Below are positions 45,823 through 53,510 of a stretch of DNA of 64,000 nt, one piece after another (the first letter of the stretch is position 1; the number at the start of each line of letters is the position of its first letter). The stretch is from the NCBI GenBank assembly GCA_043513815.1, contig CP121313.1, positions 2,542,001 through 2,606,000 on the forward strand. The letters are read 5' to 3'. The notes under the pieces were generated by a model, which was not told the DNA's origin, did no database searches, and saw only the letters and a list, made by a program, of their open reading frames with translations. The translations under genes were made by a program, and so were the position numbers. Origin of the DNA: JANQIO01 sp043513815. GTDB taxonomy: Bacteria; Pseudomonadota; Gammaproteobacteria; Pseudomonadales; Halieaceae.

Positions 45823-46248
45823 ATGAATGCATACATGACACCACTATTGGGCGGGCTGATCATCGGTCTGGCGGCCACCGGACTCCTGTATCTCCTGGGG
45901 CGTATCGCCGGCATCAGCGGCATTCTCTGGAGTGCCATAGCGCAAGGCTTCAGCGACGACGGCGCCTGGCGCTGGCTTTTCCTGGCCGGCCTGTTGCTGG
46001 GCCCATTCCTGTATCACATGTTCAGCGGCAACCCCTACCCCGGCGCGCCAGCGCTGGGACTGCCCTTCGCCATCGTCGGCGGCCTGCTGGTGGGCTTCGG
46101 AACGCGGCTGGGCAGCGGCTGCACCAGTGGCCACGGCGTGTGCGGCATCGGCCGTCTGTCCCTGCGCTCGGTGATTGCCACCGTGACATTCATGGTCTTC
46201 GGCATTGCCACCGTTTACCTGCTGCGCCACGTGTGGGGGATCGCATGA
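45823..46248 (+). CDS. YeeE/YedE family membrane protein, first half
   Basis: This 141-residue protein has about four spans and the conserved GSGCTSGHGVCGIGR motif, whose cysteines are thought to relay thiosulfate or another sulfur species in YeeE proteins. AGGAG lies just before ATG 45823. Its stop overlaps the second half-gene by four bases. The two half-size proteins together make up one transporter-like unit; a sulfur substrate is inferred from the family. Confidence 0.9.
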   Translation: MNAYMTPLLGGLIIGLAATGLLYLLGRIAGISGILWSAIAQGFSDDGAWRWLFLAGLLLGPFLYHMFSGNPYPGAPALGLPFAIVGGLLVGFGTRLGSGCTSGHGVCGIGRLSLRSVIATVTFMVFGIATVYLLRHVWGIA

Positions 46249-46655
46249 AAAACCTGGCGGCACTGGCCTGCGGGCTGTTGTTTGGTGTTGGCCTGGCCGT
46301 TTCGGGAATGACCGATACCGCCAAGGTGTTGGGCTTCCTGGACCTGTTCGGCCGTTGGGACCCGGACCTGCTGTTTGTGATGGGCGGGGCCGTGTGTGTC
46401 ACCCTGGTGACGTTTCGCTGGGTGCTGCGCAGCACGCCGCTGCTGGCGCCAGATTTCAGCTTGCCGACCAGCAAGGACCTGGACCCCAGGCTGTTGGGCG
46501 GCGCGGCGCTGTTTGGTATCGGCTGGGGTGTATTCGGCTACTGCCCCGGACCGGCGCTGTCAGCGCTGGCGTACCTGGACATCAAGACCGTGGTGTTTGT
46601 GGTGTCCATGCTGGCCGGCATGGCGCTGGCCGGGATCGTGAGCCGGCGCGACTAA
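46245..46655 (+). CDS. YeeE/YedE family membrane protein, second half (DUF6691)
   Basis: This 136-residue partner has about four spans with FGVGLAVSGMTDTAKVLGFLD near the start (split here for length: key residues SGM and GFLD) and the cysteine motif FGYCPGPAL near the end. It starts at ATG 46245, overlapping the first gene. Its stop overlaps the stop of the convergent HicB fragment by three bases. No sulfurtransferase or BigR-type regulator is adjacent, unlike many such pairs. Confidence 0.88.
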   Translation: MKNLAALACGLLFGVGLAVSGMTDTAKVLGFLDLFGRWDPDLLFVMGGAVCVTLVTFRWVLRSTPLLAPDFSLPTSKDLDPRLLGGAALFGIGWGVFGYCPGPALSALAYLDIKTVVFVVSMLAGMALAGIVSRRD

Positions 46656-46879
46656 CAGGCAAGCCGTGGAAACGGCCGCTCGGGCTCTTTGCCCAGGCGC
46701 GCGCAGTTCAGCAGGTAGTCATCCACCGCACGCTCAAATGCTTCCTGGAGTGCGGTACGGGTATCGCCCTCGTAGCAGACCAGAGTGCTGATCTCATCGA
46801 TTTTGCCAAAGAAACACTGCAACTCCTCACTGAAGTTGATGGTGCCGCGGTAACCGCGATAGGCGAGATACGTCTGCAT
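46652..46879 (-). pseudogene. HicB-type antitoxin fragment without HicA
   Basis: This 75-residue frame matches the N-terminal HicB fold: YRGYRGTINFSEE, FFGKIDEI, CYEGDT and AVDDYLLNCARLGKEPERPF. Full HicB proteins continue here into a ribbon-helix-helix DNA-binding domain; this one stops after five more residues (PRLAC). No HicA gene fits upstream, where only about 110 bp remain before the MFS gene. I call it a probable remnant; an unusual one-domain antitoxin is the alternative. Confidence 0.65.
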
Positions 46880-46990
46880 ACCAATATATATACCAACTCG
46901 ACCCAGTGAAAAAAAGTTGCGCAGCCACGAAACGTGACCCGCGGTCACCAGCTGGGCTAGAATCGCGCACTTTTTCACAGAACCCGTTCC

Positions 46991-48241
46991 ATGAAATCCT
47001 TCCTGCCGCTGATTCGCAGCGAATGGCGACTGCTCAGCTTCGGCTTTGCCATGACCTTCGCCTCGAGCTTCGGACAAACCTATTTCATCGCCCTGTTCGG
47101 CGGTGAAATCCGCGCCGACCTGGGCCTTAGCCACGGCGAATTCGGCGCAGTGTACTCGGCGGCCACCCTCGTCAGCGCCCTACTGCTGCTCAAGACCGGT
47201 GCCCTGATCGATCGCATGGACCTGCGGCGCTACGCCTACCTGGCCATCTTTACGCTGGCCGCTGGCGGCCTGCTGCTGTCGGTGGCCAGCTCCATGGCGC
47301 TGCTGTTCCTGGCAATGCTGGTCATGCGCCAGGCCGGGCAAGGACACGTGGGTATGGCCGGGGCCACCGCCATGGTGCGCTACCTGCCCCACGAAAAAGG
47401 CAAGGCCAACGCCTTGAGCGGCATTGGCTATTCGGCGTCTGAAGCCATTTTGCCTTCCCTGGTGGTGGCCCTGCTGGCGGTGGTGGGATGGCGCGCCTCC
47501 TGGGTGGTCTGGAGCCTCACCCTGGCTGTAGCTCTCCCCCTTGCTGTCCACTTCCTGCTCCGCGGCCACCAGCAGCGCCATGAGAACTACCTGCAAGCAC
47601 TGCAGGCTCCCGCCGGAACCGAAGGCGACTCCAGCACACCGGGACAGCGGCAATGGACCCGTGACGAAATGCTGCGCGACCCGCTGTTCTACCAGTTCAT
47701 GCCGGTCCTGCTGGCCCAGCCCATGCTGTTTACCGGATTCATGTTTCACCAGGTACACCTGGTGGAAGCCAAGGGCTGGTCGCTGGTGGTCTGGGGCAGC
47801 CTGTATACGCTGTACGCCCTGACCTCTGTCATCATGAAACTGTTCACGGGAATTCTGGCAGATCGCTTTGGCGCGATTCGGCTGGTGCCCTTCGTCAGCC
47901 TGCCCATGGCTGTGGGCCTCGCCATACTCGGCAGTGCGGACGGACTGTGGGTGGCCGTGATCTTCCTGGTACTGCTGGCTATCACCATCGGCAGCTACGC
48001 TACCCTCTCCTCGCCCTTCTTTGCCGAGAAGTACGGCACGCTGCATATGGGGTCGATCAAGTCAGTGACCACCGCCGCCATGGTGTTTTCCAGCGCTATA
48101 GCGCCGGTGCTGATGGGCTGGCTGATTGATGCCGGCGTGAGCATGGAAACCCAGGCCTGGGCCTCTGTCGCCTACGTGCTGGCGGCAACGGCGCTGGCCT
48201 GGCACGCCAGCCGCCGCTGCCAGCCGGAGGCCCGCGCCTAG
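46991..48241 (+). CDS. MFS transporter
   Basis: This 416-residue carrier has 12 predicted spans in two halves with a central charged loop (about residues 195-225). Typical sequence includes LIDRMDLRR in the first short loop and GILADRFGAIRLVP in the mirror position. The substrate cannot be read from sequence. It is convergent with the aldolase gene, with overlapping ends (48238-48241), and divergent from the HicB fragment. Confidence 0.88.
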   Translation: MKSFLPLIRSEWRLLSFGFAMTFASSFGQTYFIALFGGEIRADLGLSHGEFGAVYSAATLVSALLLLKTGALIDRMDLRRYAYLAIFTLAAGGLLLSVASSMALLFLAMLVMRQAGQGHVGMAGATAMVRYLPHEKGKANALSGIGYSASEAILPSLVVALLAVVGWRASWVVWSLTLAVALPLAVHFLLRGHQQRHENYLQALQAPAGTEGDSSTPGQRQWTRDEMLRDPLFYQFMPVLLAQPMLFTGFMFHQVHLVEAKGWSLVVWGSLYTLYALTSVIMKLFTGILADRFGAIRLVPFVSLPMAVGLAILGSADGLWVAVIFLVLLAITIGSYATLSSPFFAEKYGTLHMGSIKSVTTAAMVFSSAIAPVLMGWLIDAGVSMETQAWASVAYVLAATALAWHASRRCQPEARA

Positions 48242-49269
48242 AGCGTTCCCGCCTCGCGGGCCATATCCAGCGCCAGGTCCTCGATCATATCCTCCTGGCC
48301 GCCCACAGTCTTGCGACGACCCAGCTCCACCAGAATGTCACGGGAGGACAGCTTGTACTTCTCGGCGCTGCGCTTGGCAAACAGCAGGAAAGACGAGTAA
48401 ACACCGGCGTAGCCCAGGGTCAGCGCATCGCGGTCGACCCGGATCGGCTGCTCCATCATCGGCACGATCAGGTCCTCGGCGATATCCATGGCCTTGAACA
48501 GGTCGACGCCGGTTTCCACGCCCATGCGCTCGCACACGGCGATAAACACCTCCAGCGGCGTATTACCTGCGCCGGCGCCCAGGCCCGCCATCGAGCCATC
48601 GATACGCGACGCCCCCGCCTCCACCGCCGCCAGGGAATTGGCAATGCCCATGGCCAGGTTGTGGTGGCCGTGGAAGCCAATTTCGGTGTCAGGTTTCAGC
48701 TCCTGCCGCGCCAGCGCGACCCGAGAGGTAACGTCGTCCGGCAGCATGTAGCCGGCGGAGTCGGTGATATACACACAGTTGGCGCCATAGGACTCCATCA
48801 GCTTGAGCTGTTCGACCAGCTCTTCCGCCGGGATCATATGCGCCATCATCAGGAAGCCCACCGTATCCAGGCCTTTTATCTGGGTGGCCATACTGATGTG
48901 CTGTTCCGAGACATCGGCCTCGGTGCAATGTGTCGCTACGCGGATAGTGGAAATGCCGCAGTCTACCGCCATTTTAAGATGATCGACGGTACCGATCCCG
49001 GGCAGCAGAAGCGCCGAGACTTTCGTGTGCTCAACCGCAGCGCACACCGCCCGCAGGTACTCCTCGTCGGAAGCCGCGGGAAAGCCATAGTTCACGCTCT
49101 TGCCTCCGAGGCCGTCGCCATGGGTCACCTCGATCAGCGGCACCCTGGCCTCGTCCATGGCCTTCGCCACCGTGACCATCTGCTCCACCGTGATCTGGTG
49201 GCGCATGGGGTGCATGCCATCTCGCAGGCACATGTCGTGGACGGTGATTTTCTTGCCATTCAGGTCCAT
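48238..49269 (-). CDS. 4-hydroxy-2-oxovalerate aldolase
   Basis: This 343-residue DmpG/BphI/MhpE-type aldolase splits 4-hydroxy-2-oxo acids into pyruvate and an aldehyde. It opens with VHDMCLRDGMHPMRHQ containing the catalytic Arg-Asp, and has TVGFLMMAHM and GFHGHHNLAMGIAN with the metal-binding HxH. The aldehyde is normally channelled to the acylating dehydrogenase encoded upstream at 49367. GAGGAA precedes the ATG. A 13-bp-stem palindrome lies between the two genes. Confidence 0.95.
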   Translation of the reverse strand: MDLNGKKITVHDMCLRDGMHPMRHQITVEQMVTVAKAMDEARVPLIEVTHGDGLGGKSVNYGFPAASDEEYLRAVCAAVEHTKVSALLLPGIGTVDHLKMAVDCGISTIRVATHCTEADVSEQHISMATQIKGLDTVGFLMMAHMIPAEELVEQLKLMESYGANCVYITDSAGYMLPDDVTSRVALARQELKPDTEIGFHGHHNLAMGIANSLAAVEAGASRIDGSMAGLGAGAGNTPLEVFIAVCERMGVETGVDLFKAMDIAEDLIVPMMEQPIRVDRDALTLGYAGVYSSFLLFAKRSAEKYKLSSRDILVELGRRKTVGGQEDMIEDLALDMAREAGTL

Positions 49270-49290
49270 TGTGGATTCCTCATGTTTGTT

Positions 49291-49320
49291 CCGTCATTCC
49301 CGCCTGCGCGGGAATGACGG
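49291..49320. repeat. Palindromic intergenic element, dRS3-like
   Basis: Two perfect 13-bp arms (CCGTCATTCCCGC and its complement) enclose a four-base loop. The sequence type (ATTCCCGC...GCGGGAAT) matches dispersed palindromes widespread in bacteria, such as Neisseria dRS3. This is the only copy I see in the window. Confidence 0.75.
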
Positions 49321-49366
49321 GTAAGACTGCAACGAATTCGTCCGCCATTCGGGCCATGGTGACGGA

Positions 49367-50281
49367 TCACGCCGCCGTGATTTCAGGTGAGAAACTTCCG
49401 TTAAGTATTTGTTCTGCATACATTTCCGCTGTTTTCAGGCCAGCGGATGTCATGATGTCCAGGTTTCCCGCGTACCTGGGCAGGAAATCACCCAACCCCG
49501 CCACCTCCAGGTAGGTCGACACTCGATTACCCTCGAAGACTGGCCCGTTCTTAAGGGTATAGCCCGGCACATACTGCTGCACCTGGGCCATCATCTCCTG
49601 CACTGATTCGGTGATCGCCGCTTCGTCCGGCGCCTCTTTGGTCAGGCAGTGAATGGTGTCGCGCATGATCAGGGGCGGGTCGGCGGGATTGATGACAATG
49701 ATCGCCTTGCCCTCGTCTGCCCCACCGACTTTGGCAATGCCGTCAGCGGTGGTGCGGGTAAACTCGTCGATATTCTTGCGAGTACCCGGCCCGGCGGATT
49801 TGGAGCTGACGGTGGCCACAATCTCGGCATAACTCACCGCCTGTACGCGGCTCACGGCGTGCACAATCGGAATGGTCGCCTGCCCGCCACAGGTCACCAT
49901 ATTCACATTCATGGCCCGGGCGGCCATGGCCTCATCGAGGTTCACCGGCGGCACGCAGTAGGGCCCGATCGCCGCCGGGGTCAGGTCGATCATCACGGCC
50001 CCCCGTGAAGTGACTTTCTCGGAGTTCGCGGCATGAACCGCCGCGGAGGTCGCATCAAAACAGATCTGCACGCCGTCGGCCTGCATCTCATCGAGCATAC
50101 CGTCAACGCCGTCAGCAGTGGTCTTCAGTCCCAGCTCCGCCGCCCTGGCCAAACCGGGCGAATCGGGAATCACCCCCACCATCCACACGGGCTCGATCAG
50201 CTCACTGCGCATGGCCTTGATCAACAGGTCAGTCCCGATGTTTCCGGGGCCGATGATGGCTGCCTTTACTTTTTCTGGCAT
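49367..50281 (-). CDS. Acetaldehyde dehydrogenase (acylating)
   Basis: This 304-residue DmpF/BphJ/MhpF enzyme converts acetaldehyde or propanal to the acyl-CoA using NAD+ and CoA. It has the N-terminal GPGNIGTDL NAD motif (11-19), the catalytic Cys131 in MVTCGGQATIP, and SSKSAGPGTRKNIDEFT. I start at ATG 50281, with GAGGAA upstream. It forms a channelling complex with the aldolase. Unlike many clusters the two genes do not overlap but are 97 bp apart. Confidence 0.95.
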   Translation of the reverse strand: MPEKVKAAIIGPGNIGTDLLIKAMRSELIEPVWMVGVIPDSPGLARAAELGLKTTADGVDGMLDEMQADGVQICFDATSAAVHAANSEKVTSRGAVMIDLTPAAIGPYCVPPVNLDEAMAARAMNVNMVTCGGQATIPIVHAVSRVQAVSYAEIVATVSSKSAGPGTRKNIDEFTRTTADGIAKVGGADEGKAIIVINPADPPLIMRDTIHCLTKEAPDEAAITESVQEMMAQVQQYVPGYTLKNGPVFEGNRVSTYLEVAGLGDFLPRYAGNLDIMTSAGLKTAEMYAEQILNGSFSPEITAA

Positions 50282-50399
50282 CGATATTCCTCTATTGGAG
50301 TCTTGAGTTGGCGATGCCGCCACCGTCGCGCCAAGGTAGCAGGCACAAGCCTTTGTCGTTTATAGACATTTCGCTGGCACTCATGGAGGGGTGGGCGTG

Positions 50400-50508
50400 A
50401 TGGTCAGCCGTTTCAGTGACCGTGGCGGGCATGGATGCCCCGCATCGGCGGACCGGCCCCGAGCCCCCAGGGATGGGTTCACGGCGTGTCACGGAAACGG
50501 CTGACCAT
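50400..50508. repeat. Long imperfect inverted repeat (REP-like)
   Basis: Arms of about 21 bp at 50400-50420 and 50488-50508 are complementary with one mismatch (core GGTCAGCCGTTTC / GAAACGGCTGACC). Between them a 67-bp GC-rich segment contains a further small hairpin (GGGCATGGATGCCC). It fills the gap between the hydratase stop and the dehydrogenase start, and looks like a dispersed repetitive palindrome. Confidence 0.7.
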
Positions 50509-50560
50509 TGCGGCCACACCGTCCGACGTAGCACTGAACGATATGGCACAAGAGTCGAGC

Positions 50561-51346
50561 TCAGACAAACTGGCATGAACACTCCCCCACGCCTTCCAGT
50601 GACAAACGCATTCGGTCGCCCGCGACCACCGGAATCAGGGGTGCGAGGGATCCAGAGAGTATGACTTCACCGGCCTTGAAGGGAATCCCGAACTCGCCGA
50701 GGGTATTAGCGAGCCAGGCTACCGCGGTCAGGGGGTTCCCCTGCACGGCCGAGCCCAGTCCCTCGCTGTGGAACTCGTCGTTCTTGTAGATGCGCATGTG
50801 CAGGTTGGGGAGATCGAAATCCCTCGGGTCGACCTCCCTCCTGCCGAGCACGTAGACGCCACAGGAGGCGTTGTCGGCTACCGTGTCCTGGATCTTGATC
50901 TTCCAGTCCTCGATGCGGGAATCGACGATCTCGAAGCACGGCATAATGGTTTCCGTAGCGGCGAGGACATCGGCTTCGGTAACGCCCGGGCCCTTGAGGT
51001 CAGCCTTGAGGCGAAACGCTATTTCGCCTTCAGCGCGGGGCTGGATCAGGTGGTCGGCGATGGAGATATCGGCGCCGTCTTCGAACACCATGACGTTGGT
51101 GAGAAAGCCGAAGTCTGGCTGGAATACACCGAGCATGTCCTGCACAGGCTTACTGGTGACACCGATCTTTTTGCCGACCACGGTTTCGCCGTCTGCCAGG
51201 CGGCGCTCCAGCATGCGCTGGGAGATATGGTAGGCATCCTCTACGGTGATCGCGTCGAAGCGGTCAGTGAGTGGGCTGAGCATGCGCTGCTGACGCAGCG
51301 CATCGAATAGTTCATCGCCCAGTGCGGCGATTTGGGGTGCATCCAT
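50561..51346 (-). CDS. 2-keto-4-pentenoate hydratase family enzyme
   Basis: This 261-residue MhpD/BphH/TesE-type hydratase adds water to 2-hydroxy-alka-2,4-dienoates to give 4-hydroxy-2-oxo acids, the substrates of the aldolase. It shows TVVGKKIGVTSKPVQ, PRAEGEIAFRLKADL with metal-binding acids, and a GNPLTAVAWLANTL block near the end. I start at ATG 51346; an upstream ATG is less likely. With the aldolase and dehydrogenase it completes a meta-cleavage lower pathway. No ring-cleavage dioxygenase is in the window. Confidence 0.93.
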   Translation of the reverse strand: MDAPQIAALGDELFDALRQQRMLSPLTDRFDAITVEDAYHISQRMLERRLADGETVVGKKIGVTSKPVQDMLGVFQPDFGFLTNVMVFEDGADISIADHLIQPRAEGEIAFRLKADLKGPGVTEADVLAATETIMPCFEIVDSRIEDWKIKIQDTVADNASCGVYVLGRREVDPRDFDLPNLHMRIYKNDEFHSEGLGSAVQGNPLTAVAWLANTLGEFGIPFKAGEVILSGSLAPLIPVVAGDRMRLSLEGVGECSCQFV

Positions 51347-51399
51347 GTCTGGCTCCGGAATCTGGCATCCCAAGCTTCGACAGGTGACAGCGATGTGTC

Positions 51400-51427
51400 A
51401 AACGCGCCCCGGCAGAAAGCCGGGGCG
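51400..51427 (-). terminator. Hairpin after the nitronate monooxygenase gene
   Basis: A perfect nine-pair GC stem (51405-51413 with 51419-51427) and five-base loop lie 29 bp past the gene's stop. Only three T residues follow on the minus strand, so termination may be partial. Confidence 0.4.
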
Positions 51428-51455
51428 GTCTTGTTGCCTGAACTCCTCGCCCGGA

Positions 51456-52451
51456 TCAGGCGACCTGGCGGGTAGGTGCAGCCTGCGGGGCAATCGCCGT
51501 GAGGCGGGCCTGGGCGGCGGCGTACTCATCCTGCATATGCCCGACCACGTCGGCGATCTTGCCCACGGACTTGACGGCACCGATACCCTGGCCACAACCC
51601 CAGATGTCCTTCCAGGCCTTGGCATCCTGGTTGCCGCCGGAACCGAAGTTCATGGCGGAGGGGTCGCTCTCGGGGAGATTGTCAGGATCGAGACCAGCAG
51701 ACTCGATCGAGGGGCGCAGGTAGTTGCCGTGTACGCCGGTAAACAGGTTGGTATAGACGATGTCACTGGCGGCATTATCGACAATCGACTGCTTGTAGGC
51801 TTGTTCGGCGTTGGCTTCCTCAGTGGCGATGAAGGCGGAGCCGATATAGGCCAGGTCCGCACCCATGGCCTGGGCGCCGAGAATGGCGTCACCCTTGGCG
51901 ATGGAGCCGGACAGCAGCACGGGGCCGTCAAACCATTCGCGGATCTCCTGCACCAGGGCAAATGGCGACTGGGTACCTGCGTGGCCACCGGCACCGGCGG
52001 CCACAGCGATCAGGCCGTCGGCGCCTTTTTCGATGGCCTTCTTGGCAAACCGGTTGTTGATAACGTCGTGCAGCACAATGCCACCGTAGGAGTGTATGGC
52101 TTCGTTGACGTGCTCCTTGGCCCCCAGGGAGGTGATTACGATGGGCACCTTGTACTTCACGCACATTTCCAGGTCGTGCTCGAGACGGTCATTGGAGCCG
52201 TGCACGATCTGGTTAACGGCGAACGGAGCTGACGGGGCATCAGGGTGGGCGGCGTCGTATTCCGCCAGCTCAGTAGTGATGCGCTCCAGCCACTCGTCGA
52301 GCACGTGTGCGGGACGCGCATTGAGGGAAGGAAAGGAGCCGACGATACCGGCCTTGCACTGGGCAATAACCAGGTCCGGGGTAGAGATGATGAACAGCGG
52401 CGCGCCAACGACAGGCAGGCGCAAGGTATCGAATACAGGTGGCAGGGCCAT
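51456..52451 (-). CDS. Nitronate monooxygenase-type flavoprotein
   Basis: This 331-residue FMN TIM-barrel protein belongs to the 2-nitropropane dioxygenase/NPD family. It has LPVVGAPLFIISTPDLV near the start, VITSLGAKEHV, and the phosphate-binding AGAGGHAGTQSPFAL, then LSGSIAKGDAILGAQAMGAD (shortened here). Relatives include nitronate oxidases, trans-2-enoyl-ACP reductases and proteins of steroid degradation, so the reaction is uncertain. It is the first gene leftward from the twin PadR operators. Confidence 0.9.
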   Translation of the reverse strand: MALPPVFDTLRLPVVGAPLFIISTPDLVIAQCKAGIVGSFPSLNARPAHVLDEWLERITTELAEYDAAHPDAPSAPFAVNQIVHGSNDRLEHDLEMCVKYKVPIVITSLGAKEHVNEAIHSYGGIVLHDVINNRFAKKAIEKGADGLIAVAAGAGGHAGTQSPFALVQEIREWFDGPVLLSGSIAKGDAILGAQAMGADLAYIGSAFIATEEANAEQAYKQSIVDNAASDIVYTNLFTGVHGNYLRPSIESAGLDPDNLPESDPSAMNFGSGGNQDAKAWKDIWGCGQGIGAVKSVGKIADVVGHMQDEYAAAQARLTAIAPQAAPTRQVA

Positions 52452-52503
52452 GGGTTTCCCTCTTCTCTCGGGTTGATGTTCCAGCGGCTAACTTGGAGCC
52501 GGT

Positions 52504-52523
52504 ATATGCAAACTGTTGCATAT
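52504..52523. promoter_or_regulatory. Palindromic operator 1 for PadR
   Basis: A perfect palindrome ATATGCAA-ACTG-TTGCATAT. Its arms are identical to those of the site at 52542. It touches the -10 element (TATGAT, 52522-52527 on the minus strand) of a candidate promoter for the monooxygenase gene. Confidence 0.8.
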
Positions 52524-52541
52524 CATAGCGGCTGACGATAA

Positions 52542-52561
52542 ATATGCAACTCTTTGCATAT
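52542..52561. promoter_or_regulatory. Palindromic operator 2 for PadR
   Basis: A perfect palindrome ATATGCAA-CTCT-TTGCATAT, centred 38 bp from operator 1 and 49 bp before the PadR ATG. It covers the -35 element (TTGCAT, 16-bp spacer to TATGAT) of the candidate minus-strand promoter, a layout suited to repression. Confidence 0.8.
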
Positions 52562-52609
52562 CCAGCGCCGCGCATTACCCTGTATACGCATTTACCCGGA
52601 AACAGGCCC

Positions 52610-53167
52610 ATGGCTCTGAACCACGCCATCATGACTGCCCTCCTCGATGACCGCCTCACCGGTTACGAGCTGACCAAGTCCTTCGATACGTCCCTGGGCT
52701 TCTTCTGGAAGGCCAGCCATCAACAGATCTACAAGGCCCTGAGGGAGCTGGAAAAGCAGGGACTGCTGGAGAGCGAGGATGTGCCGCAGGCCGGCAAGCC
52801 TGACAAGGTGATCTATGGCCTCACCGAGGCCGGACGTGACGCACTGGATGAGTGGGTGCTGGGCGACAGCAGGGTAACCGAGTCCAAGGACGACATGTTT
52901 GTGAAGTTTTATAACCTGTCAGCGGACAACGCGGCCCACCTGCAGCAGGAATTGAGAGAGCGCCGTCGGCAGGACAGCACGCGCCTGGCCCTGTATCAGC
53001 GGATTCGCGAGCGCCACTACGCTGATCCTCAATCCCTGCCAGTGCGCCGCCGCGGTATTTACCTGGCGCTGCTGGCCGGCATCCGGCACTGCGAAACCCG
53101 CCTGGCCTGGGCCGAGGAAGCAGAAGCGCTGCTGGAGGATGTGACGGCGGGCAGCAACGCCGCTTAG
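52610..53167 (+). CDS. PadR family transcriptional regulator
   Basis: This 185-residue protein has the PadR winged helix (residues 1-80: ALLDDRLTGYELTKSFD, HQQIYKALRELEKQGLLE, VIYGLTEAGRDAL) and a C-terminal dimerising helical domain (about 95-180) like the Vir_act_alpha_C type. PadR proteins usually repress until an aromatic or hydrophobic ligand binds. ATG 52610 is preferred over an earlier in-frame ATG because the wing-helix pattern begins there and operator 2 would otherwise lie in the coding region. It likely controls itself and the divergent monooxygenase gene. Confidence 0.93.
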   Translation: MALNHAIMTALLDDRLTGYELTKSFDTSLGFFWKASHQQIYKALRELEKQGLLESEDVPQAGKPDKVIYGLTEAGRDALDEWVLGDSRVTESKDDMFVKFYNLSADNAAHLQQELRERRRQDSTRLALYQRIRERHYADPQSLPVRRRGIYLALLAGIRHCETRLAWAEEAEALLEDVTAGSNAA

Positions 53168-53508
53168 TCGGGTGCGGCCCGATAGTCTGCCAGGGCGCGG
53201 TGCAGCCAGCGGCCACTGGGTTCGGTGCGCTCGCCACAGGTGACCGTGTAGGGCTTGCCAGTCCAGGAGCTCTCACTGGCCAGTCGATCAATGAAGTCCT
53301 CGGCCGTGTCGGCGTAGCGTTTGCCCCGGCGATACTTCAGCCGCAGGTGCTCTGCTGCATCGGCAGAGCCATGGTCATCACCGTTGCGATGAAAAGTGCA
53401 GCCACTGTCGGCAACAAAGTCCAGCAGGTAGTCAATCTCCTGCTCCGCGTCAGCGCCGCTGGCCGAGACAGCAAACAGCAGTACAGCGATACTCACCAGA
53501 TGCTTCAC
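53164..53508 (-). CDS. DUF5329-like exported small protein
   Basis: This 114-residue protein has a signal peptide (residues 1-20) and the pattern EQEIDYLLDFVADSGC, FHRNG, AAEHLRLKY, TAEDFIDRLAS, SGKPY-like TGKPYTV and EPSGRWL, which fits the DUF5329 family. Function unknown. Two cysteines (in SGCTF and VTCGE) could form a disulfide. It lies two bases after the EEP gene on the same strand and is probably cotranscribed. Confidence 0.78.
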   Translation of the reverse strand: MKHLVSIAVLLFAVSASGADAEQEIDYLLDFVADSGCTFHRNGDDHGSADAAEHLRLKYRRGKRYADTAEDFIDRLASESSWTGKPYTVTCGERTEPSGRWLHRALADYRAAPD

Positions 53509-53510
53509 AA

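Noticed and set aside
51400..51427. Certain transcription stop between the monooxygenase and hydratase genes
   Set aside because: The stem is strong but has only three T residues, so it is listed as a low-confidence terminator, not used to exclude an operon.
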